Shown here piece after piece: positions 7,711-14,831 of a DNA stretch of 36,279 nt. A program made the translations under genes and the position numbers. The notes beneath the pieces are model-generated. The model was not told the DNA's origin. It was given only the letters and a program-made list of their open reading frames with translations, and did no database searches. Source of the stretch: CAZVYN01 sp964631125 (GTDB taxonomy: Bacteria; Eisenbacteria; RBG-16-71-46; CAIMUX01); NCBI GenBank assembly GCA_964631125.1, contig CAZVYN010000040.1, positions 1 through 36,279 of the forward strand, given 5' to 3'. Position 1 is the first letter of the stretch. Each line of letters opens with the position of its first letter.

Positions 7711-7910
7711 CGATTTCAACCTCCGTTGCGGTCGGCCCAAGCCGCCCCATCCTTGCGACCGCGGCATGATACGAGCGATCGCGGTTGTCGTCACCCCGAG
7801 GGGAGGGGCGGGTTCCGGCGGTGCGGGGTGGCGGCGAGATCCTGCGAAGCCGGGCCGCTTTCCTGCGCTTCCGCCGCCGTAACCGGCTGGCCGCCCAGCA
7901 CTTCACAATC

Positions 7911-7950
7911 TACTCAATGGACTGAGTAATTTTACGAGGCCCATTGAGTA
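7911..7950. promoter_or_regulatory. Inverted repeat, probable operator
   Basis: Perfect 10-nt arms tactcaatgg (7911-7920) and ccattgagta (7941-7950), with a third half-site tgagta at 7923-7928 inside the spacer. It lies about 200 nt upstream of htpX and 500 nt upstream of the restriction controller, in the 735-nt stretch without an intact gene (7711-8445). It could be an operator for an absent regulator or a relic of a lost gene. The AT-rich spacer contrasts with its surroundings. Confidence 0.5.
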
Positions 7951-8185
7951 AAACGACGAGGGTGCGGAAGTCGAGTTCCCTGGCCGGACTCCACGCAAGA
8001 ACTCGGAAGGATCCAGGCTCCAGAGACCTCCGAACTCACTTCCGAGTCACGGCGAACGCTTCACCGGGAGCTGGACCCAGACTCCAATCGGACGATCTCC
8101 CCTCCGTGTCAACATGAGGTGAGACACCTCCCCCCGAGAGTTTAGTGTCGAGGGCACCGAAGGGGACGCCTCCGGTCTAAACTGA

Positions 8186-8413
8186 CGCCCCCAACACGCG
8201 GAGACGCTGCCTCCCAAATTGGGCACCCCCGCGAACGAGATCCTGACCAAGCTGACATTCAGTCACATCGTGGAGCTGCAAGAACGCGAAGACCCGGCCC
8301 TGCGTGCGTTCTACGAACTCGGGGTGCATCCACTGACACCGCCCTCGACGCCGTTCGAAGCGGCGCTCCGTCAAGCTGGTTTTCGGGTTCTTCATGTGAC
8401 GCATAGTCTGTAG
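8186..8413 (+). pseudogene. DUF1016/YhcG-type nuclease gene fragment
   Basis: A short open frame after a TGA at 8183. The segment ETLPPKLGTPANEILTKLTF is followed by SHIVELQEREDPALRAFYEL, which resembles the linker and helix before the PD-(D/E)XK domain of YhcG/DUF1016 proteins (typically L-S-x-S-H-x-x-E-L, then D-P-x-x-R-A-F-Y-E). The similarity stops at AFYEL, and the remaining 30 residues are unrelated up to a TAG that touches the second C-box. Only about 35 residues of a normally 350-residue protein survive, so this is a relic. YhcG-type proteins are often found near restriction systems, which fits the next genes. Identification is from motif memory. Confidence 0.5.
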
Positions 8414-8423
8414 ACCGATAGTC
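8398..8423 (+). promoter_or_regulatory. Tandem C-box operator of the restriction controller
   Basis: Two 11-bp GAC-N5-GTC palindromes: GACGCATAGTC at 8398-8408 and GACCGATAGTC at 8413-8423. They are spaced 15 bp start to start, with a central GT-containing linker (tgta), and lie 22 nt before the controller ATG. This matches the known organisation of C-protein operators in PvuII/Esp1396I-type systems (GACTnnnAGTC-like boxes, paired, 15-bp spacing). The expected behaviour is activation at low and repression at high C-protein level. Confidence 0.75.
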
Positions 8424-8445
8424 AACGCCGTGTTTCCTTGCGCGC

Positions 8446-9117
8446 ATGAGCGACTCCTTGTTGGCCCGGTTCGGCGCCGCTGTTCGTGCGGTTCGGGAGC
8501 GCAAGGAGATGTCCCAAGAGGAACTGGCGTTCGCGGCGGGGCTGCACCGGACGTATGTGAGTTCCGTCGAGCGTGGGCAGCGGAACGTCAGCCTGTTGAA
8601 CATCTACAAGCTCGCCGGCGCACTCGTCGTTCAACCTGGAGACCTGCTCGGGGGAACCCCGCAGCAGCGTGCGCGACGTGCGGATCGACAAGGTCCGGGC
8701 GCTCGCCATCCTCGAAGAGGAATCCGCGTCTGCCGCGTCCGGGGATGTCTCCGACGATTGGATCGAGCGCATCCGCGATCTCGAACGCGCTTGTGCGGGC
8801 AGCAATCTGACGTTCTTCGCGGCGCTCGGGACGGCGATGGTGGCCAAGGTTGTCGACCTCGAAGTAGACGTGTTCTCCCTGAAGGCGGGCGCGTCGGAGC
8901 GTGGATACTCGGCTCGAAGCCTCTGCAAGGATGTGGTGGCGGCGCATGCCCCACGTCTCGGGATCGATCTCGGCGTCACCGGTCGCGAACCGCTGAACAA
9001 TCAGCCCTTCTACGCGGAGGAGCGGATCAGCGCGGATCTCCCGGTACGGAAGGGCGCGAGGGAGGCGCTAACACTCCTGCTTCAGACCATTACTGCGCTC
9101 GAAAGCATTCGGTCTGA
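8446..9117 (+). CDS. XRE-family HTH restriction controller domain (C-protein-like), frame disrupted after about 68 codons
   Basis: The first about 68 codons encode a helix-turn-helix domain of the restriction-controller type: AVRAVRERKEMSQEELAFAA, then GLHRTYVSSVERGQRNVSL and LAGALVVQPGDLL. The frame then meets GGGGG at 8650-8654. It stays open to 9117, but the product beyond that point is Arg/Gly-rich nonsense lying over the endonuclease gene in another frame. Removing one G joins PGDLLGEPRSS to VRDVRIDK without a break, so the original gene was probably an HTH-endonuclease fusion. Alternatives are a sequencing error or a very short controller gene that lost its stop. It is preceded by two C-boxes, and the ATG has no strong Shine-Dalgarno. 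Confidence 0.65.
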   Translation: MSDSLLARFGAAVRAVRERKEMSQEELAFAAGLHRTYVSSVERGQRNVSLLNIYKLAGALVVQPGDLLGGTPQQRARRADRQGPGARHPRRGIRVCRVRGCLRRLDRAHPRSRTRLCGQQSDVLRGARDGDGGQGCRPRSRRVLPEGGRVGAWILGSKPLQGCGGGACPTSRDRSRRHRSRTAEQSALLRGGADQRGSPGTEGREGGANTPASDHYCARKHSV

Positions 9118-9673
9118 GCCGGAGGCTCGCTTGGCGCTGAGGAGCTTCCTCCAGGTCAGGCGGCGCGACGACTCCCGTTGGTTGCCCGCGGAGCGAGGGG
9201 ACACCGTGTTGACGTTGGAAGCACTCTCGACGCTGGTCATGGAGTTCGTCGGGCTGGAGTCTGAATTCGGAAAACGTGCTCAGGCAGTCGTGGCTGGAGT
9301 TCTCGACGTCGCGTTCGGGGAGGACCGTGTCGTGACGAGTCGGATCCACGACCCCGACCGACACTTTCCTGGCGATGTCGGCGTCCGAGTGCTCGAGCAT
9401 GAACTGCCGCACGCCGGAATCGTGGCGGTCGCGGGGGGCCAGGCGGTCGAAGAGTTGGAGCCGGGCGTCGCGTGGGCTGCCGAGCGTGGGCTCTTGATCG
9501 CGACGTACACGAGCTGGCGTCAGTTCGTGCGGGACGTGCTCTTCTGGTCTCCGCACCACTTGCGCGACGCCGTTCGGATCGCACATCGGACGATCTTCAC
9601 CCGGGCGCGCGAACTCGAGGTTTCGGAGCAGGGACTCGAGTGGTGGGCGAGAGCAGAGTCGGGTCGCGACTGA
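8669..9673 (+). CDS. Type II restriction endonuclease, SacI family
   Basis: A 334-residue protein starting with VRDVRIDKVRALAILEEES. It carries the family-typical blocks LTFFAALGTAMVAKV, VDVFSLKAGASERGYSARSL, and GIDLGVTGREPLNNQPFYAE, which I recognise from SacI-type endonucleases. A C-terminal half contains VRVLEHELPHAGIVAVAG. Expected role: cleavage of unmodified foreign DNA; the SacI prototype cuts GAGCTC, but the specificity here is not shown. The GTG at 8669 lacks a clear Shine-Dalgarno, supporting translation as part of the upstream HTH frame, from which it is separated by one base. It converges on the methyltransferase gene with an 11-bp gap. Family assignment is from memory of motifs. 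Confidence 0.65.
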   Translation: MRDVRIDKVRALAILEEESASAASGDVSDDWIERIRDLERACAGSNLTFFAALGTAMVAKVVDLEVDVFSLKAGASERGYSARSLCKDVVAAHAPRLGIDLGVTGREPLNNQPFYAEERISADLPVRKGAREALTLLLQTITALESIRSEPEARLALRSFLQVRRRDDSRWLPAERGDTVLTLEALSTLVMEFVGLESEFGKRAQAVVAGVLDVAFGEDRVVTSRIHDPDRHFPGDVGVRVLEHELPHAGIVAVAGGQAVEELEPGVAWAAERGLLIATYTSWRQFVRDVLFWSPHHLRDAVRIAHRTIFTRARELEVSEQGLEWWARAESGRD

Positions 9674-9684
9674 GCGCGATCGTG

Positions 9685-10917
9685 TCAGGCGCGCTGTCGC
9701 ACCAACGCCCCTCGGCCTTTGCCAGTCCCGGGATGCGGCGCGTGATCGCCAGCGAATGCGTGGAATTGGCTCGGCACAGGAGCCACAGGTTCGGGCGGCG
9801 GTGCAGGCGAAAGGTCCTTCGGCAAGAGCTGGAGCGGCTTCTTGAGAGGACGACGTCCGAGTAGCTGCGTCCGAATCTCTCGTCCGAGCACCTCCGCCAG
9901 CAGCGACGGGACCGCGTTCCCAAGCTGACGTTGCACCTCGATGCGCGAACCCAAGATCTCGTACCCGTCGGGAAACGTCTGAAGGCGCAGCATCTCCCGC
10001 ATCGAGAGCCGCCGGTTCGTCCAGTGGAATGGTCCGATGGCGGGACCCGGCGCTGCTTGGATCGTCCACGCGGGCCGGTTTTTCGCGAGCTTGAGCAAGA
10101 AGCTCCAATACCGAGTCCGCCACCCGAAGAGCGGCAGGCCGCCTTTACGGTCCGTGTGCCACAGGTAGTTCTCGCCCTCGGGTATCGATGGCAGAAGTTC
10201 TCGCCACCTACCGCGGAGATCCAGGTCCTCCTCACTCGAGGGAGTTGGTAGGTCACCAATGGCGTCCCAGGCAGTTCGATATGGGGGCCGGGGGAACATC
10301 TGTAGATCGCCGCTCGGGTCGCTGAACCCGGCACCGGGGAAGCGGAACTCCACGCCATCGCGCGAGCCGACGAGGAAGGCGCGCTCCCGCGCCTGCGGGA
10401 CTCCGTGCTCCGTGGCGTTGAGCACTCGCCAGGTAACTGAATAACCCGCACCCGTCTCGCGATTGATCTGTTTGACCAGCGCGAGCAAGTGATCGAGCCC
10501 CTCACTCTTGCCCTCGTAGACCAGCCCATACACGTTCTCGAGCAGGAGCGCGCGAGGGAGCGTGTCGCGCACGACCCTCATGTAGGCGCCGAGCGTGTCA
10601 GACCGCGGATCGTCGAGCCGGAGAGTGTCCCCCCTCGTCCAGTAGCTCGACTTCGAGAAGGGTTGGCACGGCGGGCCGCCGGCAACCAACGCCGCCTCCC
10701 CCTCCGCGAGCTTCGCCGCGCTCAGAATCTCGCTCGACGAAACCTCGGCGATCGGCCGCTCCAGCACCGGCCACTTGGGCCGGTTGTGTCGGAGCGTCCG
10801 GCAGCAATTCGGCTCCATCTCGACCGCAAGGGCGGTGCGAAAACCGGCGGCTTCAAGGCCGAGATCGAGTCCTCCGGCGCCTGTGTAGAGCGAGATGACA
10901 GGAAGGTCGGTGGGCAT
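9685..10917 (-). CDS. DNA (cytosine-5) methyltransferase of the restriction-modification system
   Basis: A 410-residue m5C methyltransferase with all core motifs in order: I (ISLYTGAGGLDLGLEAAGF), IV with catalytic Cys (GGPPCQPFSKSS), VI (LLENVYGL), VIII (QARERAFLVGSR), a target-recognition region, IX (MREMLRLQTFPDGY) and X (QLGNAVPSLLAEVLG). The ATG at 10917 (MPTDLPVISLYTG) is chosen over the longer frame because motif I must be near the N-terminus and AGGTG lies about 6 nt upstream. It protects host sites from the convergent SacI-like endonuclease. A single C-box overlaps its start region, so the controller probably represses it. Partner and specificity are inferred from proximity. Confidence 0.92.
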   Translation of the reverse strand: MPTDLPVISLYTGAGGLDLGLEAAGFRTALAVEMEPNCCRTLRHNRPKWPVLERPIAEVSSSEILSAAKLAEGEAALVAGGPPCQPFSKSSYWTRGDTLRLDDPRSDTLGAYMRVVRDTLPRALLLENVYGLVYEGKSEGLDHLLALVKQINRETGAGYSVTWRVLNATEHGVPQARERAFLVGSRDGVEFRFPGAGFSDPSGDLQMFPRPPYRTAWDAIGDLPTPSSEEDLDLRGRWRELLPSIPEGENYLWHTDRKGGLPLFGWRTRYWSFLLKLAKNRPAWTIQAAPGPAIGPFHWTNRRLSMREMLRLQTFPDGYEILGSRIEVQRQLGNAVPSLLAEVLGREIRTQLLGRRPLKKPLQLLPKDLSPAPPPEPVAPVPSQFHAFAGDHAPHPGTGKGRGALVRQRA

Positions 10918-10922
10918 GGGGT

Positions 10923-10933
10923 CACCTATAGTC
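10923..10933 (-). promoter_or_regulatory. Single C-box at the methyltransferase start
   Basis: On the minus strand GACTATAGGTG, one base off the GAC-N5-GTC symmetry of the two boxes at 8398-8423 and sharing their TATAGTC/ATAGTC half. It lies 6-16 nt before the methyltransferase ATG and overlaps its Shine-Dalgarno, where bound controller would block expression. Confidence 0.55.
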
Positions 10934-11147
10934 TGCGGGCTGGTGAGGGTCAAGGCGCGGAGCGTCGTCCGAGGCGCATCGGTGCGCCGCCCGCCCCGGA
11001 CCCCGGCGCGCGAGGGACAGTCCTCGAGACGTCGCAGACCGACCGCTTCTCGATCCGCTCGCGCCACCTGCTGCAACCGTTCGGTGCCAACGGTCACCCA
11101 ATTCTCCCCACTCCTGGTCATCGAAGAGTCCCCACCTCGCCGGTTGA

Positions 11148-11582
11148 TCAGCCGACGTTCTTGGACGACTGGACGAGCCCGGCCCGCAGCTTGTCTGTCA
11201 GCCTACAGCTGTTCCCGCGGATGCTGGCGGTGATGGCGTGGTGGAGGATGCGGTCGAGGACAGCGGCGGCGATGACGCGGTCGCCGAACACGTCGCCCCA
11301 GCTCCCGATCGCCTGGTTGCTCGTGAGGATCATCGGCCCTCGCTCGTAGCGCCGGCTGATGCGCCGGAAGATCACGTTAGCGCCGTTCTGATCGATCGGG
11401 AGGTAGCCGATCTCGTCGATGATGAGCAGCCGCGGCACGGAGTGGAGCTTCAGCTTCTCTTCCAGTCTCCCCTCGGCCAGCGCCTTGGTGAGCTCGGCGA
11501 TCATCACCGCCGCGTTCGTGAAGAGCACCCGGTACCCGCACTCGATCGCCTTCAGACGGAGCCCGACGGCGCAATGGGTGTA
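11148..11582 (-). pseudogene. istB: IS21-family IstB helper ATPase, 5'-truncated remnant
   Basis: The C-terminal two thirds of an IstB transposition helper: VGLRLKAIECGYRVLF, LLIIDEIGYLPIDQ (Walker B), GPMILTSNQAIGSWGDVFGD, and VLDRILHHAITASIRGNSCRL. The similarity begins in the middle of Walker A: codons for THCAVGL are intact, but the preceding Gly-Lys is replaced by unrelated sequence (Leu-Tyr). The gene was therefore cut between K and T of GKT. No IstA transposase is present. The 128 bp between this remnant and the next IstB (11583-11710) are unassigned. It is non-functional as an ATPase. Confidence 0.8.
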
Positions 11583-11710
11583 GAGCGAAACCCTCATCCG
11601 GAGCCAAGGCAACAGCCAGATTACGCACCTCCCTCCCGACCTGAGGCAAGCGGTCGGCGAGATTTCCTCCGTCCTCGGAGAGACGGTCGGCCACTGTGCA
11701 GGTCTGATCA

Positions 11711-12385
11711 GTGAGGCAGTGCCGGGCAACGTCTCCCCACCGCTTCCTCGATCGGTTGCTCGAAGAAGAACTCCGCCACCGCGAGGAACGGCGCATCCGC
11801 ACCTCACTGAAGCTGAGCGGGCTGCCGACCGGACAGACGCTGGCCAACTTCGACTTCGCCTTCCAGCCCTCGGTCGAACGCAGTCGGATCGAGACCTTGG
11901 GCACCTGCCAGTGGATCCGAGAGAAGCGCACGCTTCTCATCCAAGGACCTCCGGGCGTCGGTAAAACGCATCTGGCAGTGGCGCTCGGGATGAAGGCGAT
12001 CGAGCAGGGCTTCGGCGTGATCTTCTATCGGCTGGAACAGCTCCTGGCCGCGCTGCGGCGCGACGCGGACCTGACTCCGTCGCGGATGCGGAGCAAGAAG
12101 TACCTCGCGGCGTCTCTGCTCGTCATCGACGAGGTCGGATTCGATCCCATGACTCGCCAGGAGGCCAGTCTGTTCTTCCGCTTGGTCAGCTACCGCTACC
12201 AGCGGGGCAGCATCCTGATCACGACGAACAAGGGGATCAAGGACTGGCCCGAGGTCCTGGCCGGCGACGAGGTGTTGGCCACGGCGATCCTCGACCGGCT
12301 GCTCCACAACAGCTACGTGCTCGACGTGAAGGGTCGGAGCTACCGACTCCGCGACCTCGAGCGCGCGGTCAGCAACGCGGGATGA
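11711..12385 (+). CDS. istB: IS21-family IstB-like ATP-binding protein (N-terminus truncated)
   Basis: A 224-residue AAA+ helper of IS21 transposition. Walker A GPPGVGKTH at 79-87, Walker B SLLVIDEVGFD at about 135-144, sensor region SILITTNKGIKDW, and C-terminal LLHNSYVLDVKGRSYRL are all intact. Full-length relatives have roughly 25-30 more N-terminal residues; here the likeness starts at SPHRFLDRLLEEEL and the six codons before it look foreign, so the GTG at 11711 is a default start. The wording (GLPTGQTLANFDFAF, QWIREKRTLLIQ) differs from the opposite-strand remnant, so the two come from different IS21 relatives placed head to head. Without IstA it cannot support transposition in cis. Confidence 0.75.
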   Translation: MRQCRATSPHRFLDRLLEEELRHREERRIRTSLKLSGLPTGQTLANFDFAFQPSVERSRIETLGTCQWIREKRTLLIQGPPGVGKTHLAVALGMKAIEQGFGVIFYRLEQLLAALRRDADLTPSRMRSKKYLAASLLVIDEVGFDPMTRQEASLFFRLVSYRYQRGSILITTNKGIKDWPEVLAGDEVLATAILDRLLHNSYVLDVKGRSYRLRDLERAVSNAG

Positions 12386-13064
12386 GACTCCAGTCCGAGG
12401 GAGGGTTGAGCGCCGTAGCCGGGATCGGCGCTCCGGTCGCCCGACGGAGTCGCTTCCGCATGGTTCGCCGCATGACGAGGAACTCGCCCTTCTTGGTCTT
12501 CGCGCACAGGTGCGTGAAGCCCAGGAAGTCGAAGGTCTCGGGTTTGCCGAGACCTCGTTCCGCTCGTCTCGCCGCTGCATATCGTCCGAACTCGATCAGG
12601 CGTGTCTTCTCGGGATGTAACTCCAAAGAAAACAGCCTCAACCGAACTCGGAGATCGTCGAGGAAGTGTTCAGCGTCGCTTCGGTGCTGGAACCCGACGA
12701 TGAAGTCGTCGGCGTAACGGACGATGACGACATCACCGCGCGCTCGCCGCTTCCTCCATTGCCGAGCCCATAGATCCAGAACGTAGTGCAGGTAGAGGTT
12801 GGCCAGCAGCGGCGAGATGCTCGCTCCCTGTGGCGTTCCTTCGCCTGTCTTCGTCCATCGCCCCTTCTCCATGACGCCCGCGCTCAGCCATTTCTGGATG
12901 AGGCGCAGGATCCTCCGATCCGCGATCCGGTGCTCCAGGAACTTCGATAACCACCCGTGGTCGATGGCATCGAAGAACCCGCGGATATCCGCATCGAGCA
13001 CCCAGTTCACCTTCTTCTTCCGGATTCCGACCACGAGCGCGTCCAGCGCTTGATGCTGGCTGCG
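12369..13064 (-). pseudogene. ltrA: Group II intron reverse transcriptase, internal fragment
   Basis: The core RT motifs are intact: LDADIRGFFDAIDH (motif A), GTPQGASISPLLANLYLHY (motif B), VRYADDFIVGF (motif C with catalytic YADD), LELHPEKTRL (motif D) and FDFLGFTH (motif E). The likeness begins abruptly at RSQHQALDAL (13064), where the normal GFRPG and the RT N-terminus are missing. It ends at KRLRR (about 12441), before the maturase X domain. The last 23 codons to the stop at 12369 are unrelated. No intron domain V or 5' ribozyme is recognisable. A fragment of about 208 codons, dead as an intron, abutting the purE promoter. Confidence 0.82.
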
Positions 13065-13074
13065 CTGCCAGCGA

Positions 13075-13103
13075 TCGACTCCGCCGACCCACGTCGCTAG
13101 ACT
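13075..13103 (+). promoter_or_regulatory. Candidate purE promoter giving a leaderless or nearly leaderless mRNA
   Basis: TCGACT (13075-13080), a 17-nt spacer, then TAGACT (13098-13103), followed by only six bases before the ATG at 13110. With normal initiation distance the transcript would start at or next to the ATG. No Shine-Dalgarno is present. The left edge coincides with the end of the reverse transcriptase fragment. Confidence 0.5.
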
Positions 13104-13109
13104 GCCCCA

Positions 13110-13619
13110 ATGCAACCAATCGTCGGCGTGATCATGGGCTCGAAGTCGGACTGGGAGACGCTGGCTGGGGCGGCGGAGATTCTGACTGAGCTGGGCGTGC
13201 CGCATGAGGTGCGCGTTGTTTCAGCGCATCGGACACCCGACCTGCTGTTCGAGTACGCATCGACCGCAGAGAGCCGCGGCCTCGAGGTCATCATCGCCGG
13301 TGCCGGCGGCGCCGCGCACCTCCCCGGCATGACCGCAGCCAAAACGCTACTGCCGGTCCTCGGCGTCCCCGTTCAGTCCAAGGCGCTCAACGGGATGGAT
13401 TCGTTGCTGTCGATTGCGCAGATGCCGGCGGGGGTGCCGGTGGGGACGTTGGCCATCGGCCGCGCCGGCGCGATCAACGCCGCCCTCCTCGCCGCCAGCA
13501 TCGTCGGCCGCACCCGCCCCGAAATCCTCGAGCGCCTGCGCGCCTACCGCGCCCGCCAGACCCAATCCGTGCTCGACAGCCCCGACCCGCGACAGCCTCC
13601 GCCCGCACCCTCGGAATGA
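13110..13619 (+). CDS. purE: N5-carboxyaminoimidazole ribonucleotide mutase
   Basis: Class I PurE: rearranges N5-CAIR to CAIR in de novo purine synthesis. 169 residues. Signature segments: GVIMGSKSDWETL at the N-terminus (phosphate-binding Ser and Asp), RVVSAHRTPDLLFEYA (catalytic His in SAHRTP), IIAGAGGAAHLPGM, and PVLGVPVQSKALNGMDSLLSIAQMPAGVPV. The Pro-rich tail after QTQSVLDS is variable. The stop overlaps the purK start by 4 bp (ATGA), so the two are translationally coupled. The gene lies immediately right of the accessory island with almost no 5' leader. Confidence 0.96.
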   Translation: MQPIVGVIMGSKSDWETLAGAAEILTELGVPHEVRVVSAHRTPDLLFEYASTAESRGLEVIIAGAGGAAHLPGMTAAKTLLPVLGVPVQSKALNGMDSLLSIAQMPAGVPVGTLAIGRAGAINAALLAASIVGRTRPEILERLRAYRARQTQSVLDSPDPRQPPPAPSE

Positions 13620-14779
13620 AGGTCGGCATCCTGGGTGGCGGCCAGCTCGGCCGCATGCTGGCGTTGGCCGGCGTTCCCCTGGGGTTTTCCTTTCGATTTC
13701 TGGATCCGGCGGAGGACGCGCCGGTCGATGGGCTCGGGGAGCGGACGGTCGCTGAGTTCTCGGATCTCGAGGCGTGCGCGAAGCTCGCGGCCGAGTGCGA
13801 CGTGGTCACGTTCGAGTTCGAGAATGTGCCGGCGGGGACGGTGGAGCATTTGGCGCAGTCGAAGGCTGTGTTTCCTGGGGCGACGGCGCTGCGGGCGGCG
13901 CAGGACCGGGTGGCGGAGAAGCGGTTGTTCGAGGCGTTGGGGATTCCGGTGCCTCCGTTTGCGGCGGTCGACACGCTGGAGGAGCTGGCGGCGGCGATCG
14001 CGAAGGTCGGCGTTCCGGCTGTCGTAAAGACGCGACGTGAGGGGTATGACGGGCGCGGGCAAAGGGTGGTGCGTGAGGCGGAGGCGGTCGGGCGCGTGTG
14101 GGGGGAACTGGGCGGCGCCGCGCCTAGCGCGGCACTACTTGTCGAATCCTTCGTCCCTTTCGATCGCGAGCTCTCGATCCTCGCCGTCCGCGGGCGCAAT
14201 GGCGACATTGCCTTCTATCCCCTGGTCGAGAACGAGCACTCCGACGGGATCTTGCGGGTGAGTCGGGCGCCGGCGGAACGGGTGGACGGGCGGCTGCAGG
14301 AGCGGGCGGAGTCGTATGCGCGGGGGATCCTCGAGCGGCTCGACTACGTGGGGGTCGTCGCGTTGGAGCTGTTCCAGGTGGGCGACCGGCTCCTGGCCAA
14401 TGAGATGGCGCCTCGGGTCCACAACTCGGGGCACTGGACGATCGAGGGGGCGGAGACGAGTCAGTTCGAGAATCACTTGCGGGCGATCGCGGGGCTGCCG
14501 TTGGGGTCGACGGAGGCGCGCGGGTTTTCGACGATGGTGAATCTGATCGGGACGGCGCCGGAGCTTTCGGCGTTGCTGGCGGTTCCAGGGGCGCATGTCC
14601 ATCTCTATGGGAAGGAAGCGCGGGCGGGGCGGAAGTTGGGGCATGTGACGGTGGTGGATGCCAGTCGTCAGGGGTGTGAGGGGCGTGCTCGGCAGGTACT
14701 GGGTGTGGTGGAGGCGGAGCCTTCCGGTCCTCTGGACCCGAAGGGTGAGGGACTCGACTCTCGGGACCCCTCCCGCTAG
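13616..14779 (+). CDS. purK: N5-carboxyaminoimidazole ribonucleotide synthase
   Basis: ATP-grasp enzyme converting AIR, bicarbonate and ATP to N5-CAIR, handing the product to PurE. 387 residues. Visible: N-terminal GILGGGQLGRMLALAG, FEFENVPAGTVEHL, the ATP-grasp lid region VVKTRREGYDGRGQ, EVSFVPFDRELSI-like segment (LLVESFVPFDRELSIL), and the metal-binding end NEMAPRVHNSGHWTIEGAETSQFENHLRAI. The length matches the family, with a short tail to 14779. ATGA overlap with purE indicates a two-gene operon; the next gene starts 52 bp later. Confidence 0.96.
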   Translation: MKVGILGGGQLGRMLALAGVPLGFSFRFLDPAEDAPVDGLGERTVAEFSDLEACAKLAAECDVVTFEFENVPAGTVEHLAQSKAVFPGATALRAAQDRVAEKRLFEALGIPVPPFAAVDTLEELAAAIAKVGVPAVVKTRREGYDGRGQRVVREAEAVGRVWGELGGAAPSAALLVESFVPFDRELSILAVRGRNGDIAFYPLVENEHSDGILRVSRAPAERVDGRLQERAESYARGILERLDYVGVVALELFQVGDRLLANEMAPRVHNSGHWTIEGAETSQFENHLRAIAGLPLGSTEARGFSTMVNLIGTAPELSALLAVPGAHVHLYGKEARAGRKLGHVTVVDASRQGCEGRARQVLGVVEAEPSGPLDPKGEGLDSRDPSR

Positions 14780-14831
14780 GATCCCGCCTGGTCTGACCCG
14801 GGAAGGATCTCGGGACGGGGTAGGAGGTGGC

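Noticed and set aside
8047..8250. Minus-strand frame with VSHLMLTRRGDRPIGVW, and a 7-nt inverted repeat agtttag/ctaaact nearby (about 8140-8182)
   Set aside because: I could not tie it to a known insertion-sequence end or protein family, and the arms are too short to support a mobile element.
12369..13064. Retron, abortive-infection or diversity-generating RT
   Set aside because: Motif wording (RSQHQALDAL, GTPQGASISPLLANLYLHY) is that of group II intron RTs; both ends are truncated, and no msr/msd, template or variable repeat is seen.
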